From Bacteroidales bacterium (GTDB taxonomy: Bacteria > Bacteroidota > Bacteroidia > Bacteroidales > WCHB1-69): 38,944 nucleotides of DNA. Both the position numbers and the translations under genes were made by a program. Positions 1 to 12,500 of this stretch are shown here, one piece after another. Positions within the stretch are counted from its first letter, which is position 1; every line of letters starts with the position of its first letter. The stretch covers positions 1 to 38,944 of the forward strand of contig JAIKYR010000106.1 in assembly GCA_024682995.1 (NCBI GenBank), given 5' to 3'. Below the pieces are notes generated by a model. That model did not search any database. It was not told the origin of the DNA and was given only the letters and a program-made list of their open reading frames with translations.

Positions 1-545
1 GGCCGACTGGTACAGCGAAAGCATCAGGACTGCGGTGTCCGTGCAGGTGTTGGCATTGGTGCTATAATGGTAGTACGTACCCGACTGGTTGATCGTGCTA
101 TCGGCCAACGCCCAGTAGTATCCGGTGCCGCAGGTGTCCACTGTAGTTTCCGTGTAATTGCCGTGGTTGACGGTGAGGTGCAGGACTACCGTGCTGTCGC
201 ATCCGTGCGTCGTCTGCAGGTTCAGATAGTGGTCACCCGCCGTGCTAACATTGAAGCCGTTCTGGACATAGACCTCGCCCGCGCAAATTTGAGCCGAGAG
301 TTCCGTCATAGCCGACTGGTACAGGGCAAGTCTCAGGACGGTAGTGTCGGTGCAGGTGTTGGCATTGGTGCTGTAATAGTAGTACGTGCCAGAATTGGTA
401 ATCGTGCTATCAGCCAGAGCCCAGTAGTATTGGGTGCCGCAAGTGTCCACTGTGGTTTCCGTGTACATGCCGTGGTTGACGGTAAGGCGGAGAATAACCG
501 TGCTGTCGCAACCGTGGATAGTGGAGAGTTTAAAGTTGAGAGTTG
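1..545 (-). repeat. 309-bp (103-aa) direct tandem repeat encoding Cys-pair GCDS-type repeats, continuing off the window
   Basis: gccgactggtacag at 2 and at 311 (offset 309 nt) with extended similarity; protein …THGCDSTVVLHLTVNHGNYTETTVDTCGTGYYWALADSTI.QSGTYY.YSTNANTCTDT.VL.L.LYQSA. Confidence 0.8.
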
Positions 546-3500
546 AGAGGGAGGGTGTCTCGAGGCTGAATGTAGTGTCAATTTGCCCGTTGACGTAGTG
601 GTAGGGGAGCTCGTTTTCGCAAATAGAAAGATTCAACGAATTATAAACCGGTACACAGGTCATAATATTCTGAATCCAAGTCGCCTGCTTTCCATAGTAT
701 CCGTTATATCCATTCTCATCCGTAACATTCAGGGTTTGGATATTCAAAACATAATAACCGGTTTGATTCGTGTAGGGTGCCAAATGCAATTTATACGTCT
801 TGGAATCTATACGTTCCACTTGGAGGTTAGCATCCAACAAATTCGCACCATTGTTGCATTTCAAGCTCATATCCAGATAGTTGAATGTTGAATCCACAAT
901 GGGTTTGTTGAACACGACCGTCACTTCCGCCAACGGCGTGGTTACAATAGAGTCTGGCACATTCAAAATCGTATCCACCTCCAATGTCATTTCCCGCAGA
1001 CTGAACACTAAGGTATAAGTAGTAGGAAGGTCATTGCTGAGCGTATCCACAATATGTAGTCTGTTCTCGTAGATAGGATCCGCGCCAACAGGGAGGGTGA
1101 CGAAGCTCTGCCATACGTTGCTGAGCGGAATCGCCTGCTGGTCTCTATTACGGGTACAGCTGATGAGCTTGTACTGGCCGCGACCGGGATCCCAAGTCTG
1201 TTCGTAGTTCCAACCTATGCGAGACGGGTCCAGCGTAAGTTGCACAATCGTATCCACCGGAGTCACATAATGGTCAAAACCGATGCTGTCGGCGATAGCT
1301 ACGCCTGTGCGGCTGCCATTGGAGAAATACAAGCTATCCGGATAATTCCGAATATCAGCCACATCATCCACGAGGAAATCATTGATACCATCATCCAGAT
1401 TGCCGTAGGCATAGACGGTATGGATGAGCGGATGGATAGCGAGACTGCTTACCAAACTAAGGTCTGGATTACCAAAGCTATTATTGTGAATTACATGAGC
1501 ATCATAGGAGACAAAATGACCGAGCAACGTGCTGGTGAACCACCACTCTCCAACTCCCGTGCGTCCAGGCTCAATATTGCCAAACGGAATCTCCTTCAGA
1601 CCAAGTTGACGTTCATTACCGTTAAATGCAGCCCCGTACATGGCGAAATCGACGGCCAAACCCTTTTCATTGTCGATAATTTTCGGTTCAGCGGTTTCCA
1701 AAAGAACATTCTTGGCCGTTCCCGCCCCACGATTATGGATGATGACACCCAATTCCGCCGGAACGATGGGTTCTATGCGGTCTTCCGTGAGCGGGTCATC
1801 ACCAAGGATATCGCGTTGCATGAAGTAGTTGACGTAGAGGTCTGGACTCGGGTGCACCATGATGTCCACTGGATAGAGATTATACGTCATGAATTCGCCC
1901 GTGAACGGGTCGATAAAGCTGAAGGAGCCGCCGAAGGAATAGACTTTGGAGATTTCGGGAGCGGCCTGCTTGGTGGGGATGAACTGCACCACGATGCTTC
2001 CTGCATTTTGTGCGGCCAAAGCAGCGCTACCGTTTGTACCTGACATATTATTGTAAGACAGGAAATTGATTTGGAAAAGATTGGTGCAATCCACGCCGTT
2101 TTCATCTTTAATCACAAAGTTCACATCAATATCCTGCATCGGCTGGCTCTCGTGCCCGTTGTTAATGGTGAGCGTCCCCTCGAACGCCTCACGGGTCATG
2201 GTCATCTTCTGCGAGAATTGAACGGTGACGGAGGCGCAAACCGACGATGAACTCATTCCAGCAACAATTTGGTCTATTGTGGATTTTGCTTCGAAAAATA
2301 TTTCATCAAGACTATTATATCCTAAATTATGAATAATTTGATTTAAGCTATCCGATTGGGATAATAAGCTATCCATATATGTAATATTAATTGGCGATAA
2401 CGTCAAAGAAGAAATATCATCTATATAATAAACCGTCGAATCATTAGACACAATTGTATCAACTACATCCAAATACTTATTCCATCTATGGGCAAAATTT
2501 CGCACATCACTCTCTGATATTTCATATGCTGACATATCACGAACAAGATTATTAACATCGATACTTGTGAAATGACGCAAATTACCGATAATCGAATCAC
2601 TATGATCTAAAAGTTTCGGCGCATCCTCATATGTATTATATATTTCATCTGAAATGAGATGCATAAGAATACTCACATACGTATCCAAGACATCGCCAAC
2701 CAACTGAAGATGCTCGATTTCACTCTGTCCCACAAAACTATCTCGTGTTCTACTAATATCACGCGATGATCCATCAGAGTTCCTCAACCTGCACTTTAAA
2801 TATTTGCCAATTGATGCCAAACAAGTTTTATCCTCACGTGTATTTTTCATATACTTCATCCTAGAAGCATATTTGACAATCCTATACTTTTTCAATGGTC
2901 CGAGAGCCTTATTTGTGAGATATGTTGCAGAGGCTCCACCTTCTACAGTATAATTTGGATTCTCAGCAGCACCGATAATATCTCCAATTATTGGCAAACA
3001 TCGTTCATCTACTTCTATAAGTATTTCATCACATTTCACACAGGGTATATCATTACGAATCCGTATAGGATCGACAATCTTAGTATTTTCATTGCATACA
3101 TTTTCATGTTCATGTTTCCGAGGGGGGTCGAAACTCCCTGAAAAATTAGCTAAGCTAACTAAAGCACAAACATTTACCTTATATATTTTCTTTGTATTTG
3201 TTTTTTGCCATTTTTTATCTGGGCCACAAATATATGAGTATTTCATCCCAATTACTTTCCAACAAGCATCCGAATCTGTTTCTAAAGGATTATCAACATT
3301 CACCCATCGCATAGGTGGATTATGACGAACTTCCACTGGAATTACGAAAGTAGATAATGCTGGTATTGAATCCATCGTACTTATCAGTGGAGTAAGCGTA
3401 TGATTTGGTATCGTCGGAAAGAAGATTTCCACATCATTTGCTGTAATAAGTCCATAATTTGTAACAATCAAATCAAACACCATAGTTTCACCAACTTCCA

Positions 3501-6500
3501 ACTCTGGAATAATACGAGAGGTTTCCAATATCACCACCGGTTTCGGCACATGCGTCTCGAACACCACGTTCAAATCGTAGGTGTATTCGTCTTGGATTTC
3601 GGTGGGGACCACATCCCATGAGTAGGTGATGGCCTGGAATTGGATGAAGATATCCTGACGATTGGTGTCGCCCGCCGTGATGAGCAGGTTGCCCTGGTAT
3701 TCCTCGTGGCGCTCGGCACGGACAATAAGCTTATAATATCCTTCCGGCAGGTTATTCACCACAAAATGTCCGTTAGCATCCGTTACACCCGTAGCAACCG
3801 TCTCCAAAGAGTAATAGCCCTTCACCATGATATTAGCACCAGCCAAGTGCGGTCCATGCCCTCCATTGGTGTTCCATGTATATTCGTCTGTAACATCCAC
3901 CAACAAAGTGCCCGTGGAATCTGAAATGCCCGTAATGTCATACGGAATACTCACACCCTCGCCACGCTCGCAGTTAATCGCCAAATGCCCTGTATAACGA
4001 ACAAGCTCAGCACTATCTGCCGAAAGACGGATGGAGACGTAGGCGGAATCATGCACCGCCAACGATGGCAGCGTATCATTACCCACCACCGACATCCAAG
4101 GCACATCAGGTAGCGAGACGTAGATATTGCCCGTCGGGCCAGTGCCATTGTTATAAATCTTGAGATCCACCACCTTGCTCCTTCCACGGGTCATCGTGGT
4201 GATGAGTGAAGTAGGCGTAACATCCAAATCGGCACGCTGCGGCATACAGTAGTACCAAGCCATGAAATTCATGGCTGCACCCTCATCGCTGGCAGCGTTC
4301 AGAGGTACCTCCTCGTAATTGACACCCGTTGAGACTTGAGATCCGCTGACCACATACTGAAGATAGCCCGTTGCCATGCCCGCAATATTCAGCGGTTCAA
4401 ACTGCACCGAGCAGCCGTTGGGCAATGACACTGGCGTAACCCTTATATTGGTAAGCGGAATCTGACTGCGGTTTCGAACGGCAATCCTACCGGAATCCGG
4501 CTGGTCGATGGTCGGTTCCCACAATATCCAGTCCGAAGAGACTAACATCATACCCGGAATATTAAAGTCATCATGCACTTCCGTGCTATTACCACCTGCC
4601 CGACGTGAACCAACCGTATAATAGCCCGCCTCGGAATGTTGCGGGGTAAACATTACTGTAAACTGTCCATTGGCATCTGAGACGGCAGGGATGGTGCGGA
4701 CATAATCCATCACGCTCACATACACCTCCACCGCCAAACCTGCGACCGGTTCGTGGAGCGGATTGGTCACCCTTCCATGGATTGGAATCTGACTATCCAT
4801 CGCATACACATTGGAGTCCACGTATGTGGTAAAAGTAAGATAATCTGCAAGATGACCTTTTATCGTAAAGGTTCTCGCCAACGTGTCGCTATAGAAAGTC
4901 ATTTGTGCCGTGTACTCTCCCTGCGCCACAACAGGATGGAACGAGAGCTGCATCCGTCCGCCGTGCAGACTATCCCAAACAGTTGTGGAAACAAGCGTGA
5001 AAGCGGTAGAATCTGCACCCGTCAGCTGGTAGCTGATGGCGCTGTCCAAGGCATTGCCATTCACTTGGAAAAAGATGCTTCGTGCGGCATTAAGCTGCAC
5101 TTCTCCAAAATCTACTGGGTTGCTTGTATTGACCGTCAGGGTGGGTGTTACATTCAGTGTGAAGTGACGTGTTGTGCTAACGGAGGTGTCGCAATCGTTG
5201 TAAGCTGTCATAAACCACTGATATGCACCTCGGTTGGCCAAGGACGACAAGGAATAGGACGTACCACGAATACGGGAAGCCGTGGGCTGTTGCGGCTGGG
5301 ATTCTCCCGCCGGCCACACATAAAGGTCATAGTGGGAGGCGTTCTCCACCGCATCCCATGTGAAGCGCACCGGGTAATTGGTAATCGGATAGTTTTCCGT
5401 AGGTGTCATAACCGTAAAATCGCCCACCGTGGAAGGCAGAACCGTAAGGAACAGCGTGACTATGGAATCACACCCGTTTACCGTGGACAATGTAAAGGTC
5501 GTTGTGGACAGTGCCGGGGTTTCCAAACCAAAGACTGTATCTCCATACGTAAATGGCAGGTCATTTTCACAGATAGTAAGATATTCATTGGCTGTAACCG
5601 AATAATTAACTGTCAGATGCAGTGTAACTATAGAGTCGCAGCCATTTGCCAATGCAAACGATTGGGAATAATCGCCGCTTCGGGTGTAAGACTGGTCATT
5701 CCACGTGTAGCTATCGCAGGTCGTATCGGAAAACTCACCATATACGGTAGTGCAATACAGCACCGGCACGCTGTAGAAATCCGACTCGTAGCAACCCATA
5801 TCCACCGTGTCACGCTTGATACGCGCCGTACCGTCCAAGTCGAGGCTGTCGGTCACAAGGGCATTGTCGCCATGGTTCACACACACGGAGCCGTCCAGCA
5901 GATGCCAATCCACGTTAGCGGTCGTATCGCCTGCACCAGCCGTAAGAGATGGATTCACAAACATCGGCGGGTTGATGTCATTGAGAACAATAACGCTATC
6001 GCCTTCATGACCACCCTCGATAGCGGAGAAGGAACAGATGATGTCATTGGAAAGATTGTCAGCTGCGCCGTTCCTCTCGTTGCCCCATACGATAGAATTT
6101 TTAAGATATGTATAATTGTTGCCATTCACGCCCGATCCTCCGTTATTGGAAACATTGCGAACAACAGTCGTTTCAAAAACATGTCCACTGCCCGATATGC
6201 CTCCACCTGCCATGTTGGATGTGTTATTCGACACCAGAGAGTTTTTCACCTTGTCATTTCCATAACCCATACAGATTCCCCCACCGCTGTTGGACGAATA
6301 GTTTCCTATAATCTTGCATCGAATAACATTGGTGGGATCTACATCAAAAGCTACACCTGCCCGATAATAGCAGTACACACCACCACCATATCTGCCTGCT
6401 TCATTTCCTGATATAGAACAATCCATGATTGTGGAATTATAGGAAAAAACACCGCCACCAGATCCCGTCGCACTGTTACTTGTTATTTTACAGGACAAAA

Positions 6501-9500
6501 TTACGGCTTTATATGTGCAGTTCACGCCACCTCCATTGCCAGCCGTACAACCTGTAATAAGGCACTCTGATATTGTTCCCGCTGAAACATATACTCCTCC
6601 TCCTCCATTGGCATTGCAGCCCATTATTTCGCATTGGCTCAACACACCATTTTTCTGAAGATACACACCACCGCCGTTAGCGGATGTTTGACCATTTCGG
6701 ATTGTAAATCCGTCCCATTTCGTTTGTATATTAAATACACCTGGTTGGTTCAAAACACGCCGTGCATTCATACCATCCAAAATCGTAACATTGGCATCAA
6801 AATCACGCAACGACAAATCGAAATTCGTAGGCTCATTACCCGCAAAGCCGCCATACACATTCACGTCCTCAATCATTGTAAAGGCATTGGCTGCTGTCGT
6901 GTCCCCATAGTAGGTACCGGCAGCCACCCATACCATAGCTCCATACGACTGCGCCAATACTTGTGCCTCCTCAATGGAGGATATGGCATTCGCCCAGCTG
7001 TTACCCGAATGGGTACCCGCACCCGTAACCGTTACATAGATGATGCTGTCATACACCGTCATCGGCACACTGTAATAGTCCGACTCGTAGCAGCCCAAAT
7101 CCACCGTATCGCGCTTGATGCGCGTCGTGCCATCCAAGTCGAGGCTGTCCGTTACCAAGGTGTTGTTTCCGACATTAATACAAGGGGATCCTTGTTGCAA
7201 ATGCCAATCCACATTGACGGTAGAATCGTTTGCCCCAGCAGTGAGAGAGGGATTCACGAACAGAGGCTGGTTGATGTCATTGAGAACAATAACGCTATCG
7301 CCCTCGGATCCGTCCTCGATGGCGGAGTGCGAACAGGTAAGATTATAGTCGGAAAGATTGCTTGGAGTGCCATCTCCCGTCTGGTTGCCCCAGACAATGG
7401 AGTTAGTGAGCGTGACAGGTCCCCATGGAAGCAATCCACCAACACCATTTCCAGATCGGTTGTTTACAATTGTGGAATTGATTATGTTCCCACTCCCATG
7501 GACTCCGCCTCCCGCGTTATTTGAGGAATTATTTGCCAACAAACAGTTCCTGACTTGGGAAGATGTCATATTAACGGCACCGCCCTCCCTAACTGTAGAG
7601 TTGTTCGAGATTTCACAGGAAACTATAGTGGCTCCTTCCGCATATATTCCGCCGCCACCATAGTAATAATATACATTATTTGTGGTGGAATTTCCGGAAA
7701 TGACACAGTTCACCACAGTCGAATAAGTCATCGCCTGAATGCCGCCGCCCTTATACACGGCCGAGTTGTCTGAAACCCTGCAATCTCTGATTACAGAACC
7801 ATATCCCGCCACATAGGCACCGCCACCATAACTGGCGTGGTTGTTCACCAATTTGCAATGTGACAGATAGGATCTTGAGCGAAGGTAAGCACCGCCACCA
7901 TAACTGGAAATATTCCCGTTTTGGATGGTGAATCCATCCCAAGTCGTCTGGACTGTGAAAGCGGAAGATTGTAATAGCACACGCCGGCTGTGCTGCCCAT
8001 CCAAAACCGTTGCATTGGTTTCAACATCGCGGAGTGACACATCATAGTCGGAAGGCTCGTTACCAACAAAGCCTCCATAGACATTGACACCCTGCACCAT
8101 AGTAAAGGCATTTGTCGAAGCCGTATCGCCATAATAGGTTCCCGCAGCCACCCAGATGTCAGGAGTATGTCCAAAGACGGAAGCTATCCGGGATGCCGTA
8201 CTCAACGCATAGTTGAGATCATTGCAGGCGGTCGCCCAGCTATTTCCCTCACCCTGTCCTATCGTCGTAACATAAATGCGGGCAAAATCCTTGACCTCCG
8301 TGGTGAAATAGCGGTATGTCCATAAGCTGCTTGTGTCACCGCACACGGACCGCGCCCGAACGACATAGTCCGTGTTCTGCCTCAATCCCGTCAGCTGGCA
8401 CATCAACGAGTCAACAGGAATTGTCAGATATTCATCGGACGCTCTTTCCTTGTATTGCACCTCGACGCCATCGGCATTGGTTCCAGCTTGGACAAGGAGA
8501 GTGGCCGTGTTTTCCGTCACCCCCATTAGCGACAGCCCCGACAGGTCGCAGCCGCCGTTCTCACAAACACCCGGCAGAATGAGATTCATACGGTAAGTGG
8601 AAAGCGTTCCTGCAGTAGGATTCGCAGGGTCTATATCGCCGTTATAGGAATAAGTATGCAAGCTGCTTGACTGTTGCGTCCGATGAGTGCATAATCGCCT
8701 ACTAGTTCCGCCATCGGTTCCTGTATTATCATCGAAAGCGATGATAAGATTATCCACGCCGTTGTAGCGGAACGGCTTGTCCAACGGTACTGAAATCACT
8801 GGATTGTCAGAGGCGTATTTCAGGGTCAGATCCCCTGAATACAATAAGGTAAGGGAATCTGATGTAACAAATCCTGCATTGTCATCGAATGATGGTCTGT
8901 CTGTATGGCCCAAATAGATATCCACATTCCGCGTGAGAGTTGAACCGGAAGACATGCACCGATAGCGCAATTTCAAGGTGTCCAATATCCGTTCGCCCGC
9001 AATTTCAGAGGCCTGATAAATCTGCTGCGAATACGAATATGAAGATTGGAAACGGATTGGTATAATATGTCCGTTGGTTGTTGTTGACGTGTTGCCTATT
9101 GTGTCGGATGTTGTGGTTTCGCCCGTGCATTTGGTGGAAAAGAAGACCTCGGAGGTGTATTCGGTCGGGGTGACATCATCGCAGAGCGTCCGCATCCTGA
9201 TGGTATATATCGTCTGAGCCTGTAGCCCTGTGAGCACATAGTATTCTGGCTCATAGACCAGCACGGAAGTCCATTGATTTTCATCTTCCGACTTGTATGA
9301 GAACTCGTAGGCGTAAGGGGAATCGGGGTTGGGGTTCTGCCAGGTCAGCAAGGCGGAAGTGCCAGAGATGTCGCTCACAGCGAGATTTTGGGGCGTTGCG
9401 CAGAATGCTTCCCCATGAAACTCATAACATCCGATGTCTATCGTGTCGGCAAAGACACGCGGCATATCCGACAGATCCGTTTCCTGGATTTGAATGCCAT

Positions 9501-12500
9501 TGACACCCGCATTCACGAGAGCGGAATACTTGCAAAGACGATAATCCCCTGTTTGCGGCGAAACGAAGAAGGGATAGTTCACCCCGGCATCCAAACCACT
9601 GTTCTCCCCTGAGAGAACCATCACGCTGTCGTTTCCGCTTATGCCGCCCTCCACGGCGGAATGGATGGTCTGGCACGCTCCGTAGGATACATACAAATTG
9701 CTGGCATTCCCATTTGTGCGACGATTACCCCATAGAACGCTGTTAACCATCCTATAATCGCCATCCTGCATCCAAACACCCGCATAGTTATCCGCATTGT
9801 TGGACACCACCGTCGTGTTGAACAAGTCACCGTAACCACACACACCACCGCCATAATAAGCGCTGTTCTCTGCAATCAGGCTGTTTACAACCGTAGCATC
9901 AGACAAATATATACCGCCACCGTATGAATGATTATAATAACCGTCGCTTATTTCTTGGGCCGTATTATGCACAATTGTACAGTTCAACACGTTGGTAAAT
10001 GACGCATATACACCGCCGCCAGATCGGGAAGAAGACGTATTCGTCCTATTATCCACAATATCCGAATGATGGATAACCGCATGAGAGGCCCATACACCTC
10101 CCCCGCTGCCATACTTTTGGGTTTCATTATTTCGAATACGGCAAAAGGCAATTTCCGAACTGTCCGAAGAACTCCTCACGCAAACACCGCCGCCCCCATA
10201 GATTGTTCCTTGGTTGTTATACGGAACCGATGCGACATTATCCTGAACAAGGCAGTTGGCCAACCGGGCATTCGACAGCATATACACACCGCCGCCGGGC
10301 CCGTTTGCATAACCGTTCTGGATTGTAAACCCGTCCCAAGATGTCCTTGTGTTGAAATTTTCAGGCTGATACAGCACCCTTCTTGCATTCTGGCCGTCCA
10401 AGATGGTAGCATTCGTCTCAAAATCACGCAAGGAAAGGTCATAATTCGCCGGTTCATTTCCCGCAAAGCCACCGTACACATTCACACCATCATACATAGT
10501 AAAGGCATTCTCAGTATCAGATGCCGTATCGCCATAGTAGGTGCCTGCGGCCACCCACACCACCGCGTCATAAACGGAGGACAGCAGCTGTGCACCATTA
10601 ATGGACGACTTCGCGTTCTCCCAGCTGTTACCAGAAAAGTCACCTGCTCCTGTTTGTGTCACATAAACAATACCGGAATATTCTGTCAACGGAGTACTGA
10701 AGTAGTCTGATTCATAACATCCCAAATCCACAGTATCGCGTTTTATGCGCACCATTTCATCCAAATCCACACTATCCAGAACTGCTGCGTTATCACCCCG
10801 ATTGATACAAATAGAACCTTGCTGCAAATGCCAGTCCACATTTTCAGTACTGTCAGTCCAGCCGGCCGTGAGAGACGGATTGGCAAATTGAGGATGCTGG
10901 TTGTTATGCTCACTTAATAATATAACATCCTCTCTCTCAAAATCATCTTCAACGGCTGTATTTGAGTATAAGATATAATTTCCTTGGATATTGCTTATTG
11001 TCCCATCCTGTTTTCTATTTCCCCATACGATGCAATTCGTCATTGTATTTTTATACGATGAAGAGGAGGAAGAGAAATTCACACCAGCTCCCTCATACCC
11101 CGATGCATTGCGGACAATGGTTGAATTAACAATTTCAGAGCCCATATTGATGTTAACGCCACCGCCATAACTATTAGAAGTATTATTGGCTATCAAACAA
11201 TTGTTTACAAAACACTGACTATTCAAAAACAATCCACCACCAGAACCTTGAGTCATATTGTAAACCACCTCTGAATTTTCGATATTTATACAGGAAGCAT
11301 AAACACCCGCTCCGTGACAAGAATTGTAACTGTATGAATTATTGTTCTCCACCTTGTTGTTCTTTATTCTACACCGACGAATAACAGGTCTTGTTATAGG
11401 ATTAGTATTGGTAGAGCCTACGGCATAAATGCCACCCCCATATCTGACTTCAGTATTCCTCCAATCATCGCTATAAGGTGTTGTAGAAATGTTATTTTGG
11501 ACAAGGCAGTGGCATAGAACGGCATTATTACGCATAAACACACCTCCACCATTCCCGTTCACATAACCATTTTGAATCACAAATCCATCCCAAGTTGTTT
11601 TTGTGTTGAAATCACTCGGCTGGTACAGCACTCTCTTTCTATTCTGACCATCTAAAATAGTAGCGTTTGCTTCAAAATCACGCATCGACAAATCAAAGTT
11701 TGCAGATTCGTTACCTATGAAACCGCCATAGACATTTATGCCATCCATCATCGTGAAAGCATTTTCCGATGTTGAATCAACATCCCCGTAATATGTGCCA
11801 GAAGCCACCCATACCATAAGATTGTATGACTTCGCCAATGTCATAGCCATTCGCACTGACGACATGGCATTAGACCAACTGTTACCGGAACGATTGCCAG
11901 CTCCAGACTCCGTCACATAGACAACGCCATTATATTCCGTCAATGGAATGCTATAGTAGTCTGATTCATAACACCCCAAGTCCACCGTATCGCACTTGAT
12001 TCGTGCCGTTCCATCCAAATCAAGACTGTCAGACAAGGCTGTATTTAAGCCTCTGTTAATACAAACAGAATTTGACATCAGATGCCAATCCACATTTGCA
12101 GTAGTGTCAAACGCCCCCGCCGTAAGGGATGGGCGAACAAAATGAGGATACTGATTGTTGTATTCGCTTAAAAGAACAATATTATCCCTTTCATAATCGT
12201 CCTCTATGGCTGAATATAAACATTGTACATTGTCTCCTTGCACATTATTTGACAATCCGCTATTATCCTGGTTCCCCCATACAATGCAATTTACCAACTT
12301 GCCGGTTATACAAACACCTGCACCATTGCTGGCCGAAGCGTTTCGAACAATGGTTGTATTCGTCACATTACCATTCCCGGAGATACCGCTTCCTTCATTG
12401 TTTTTTGATGAATTGTTGGCAACCAAACAATTCTTCACCTGACTGCGTTCGTTTATGAGGATTCCACCACCATAAGCATTTGATCTATTTTTAAAGACCT

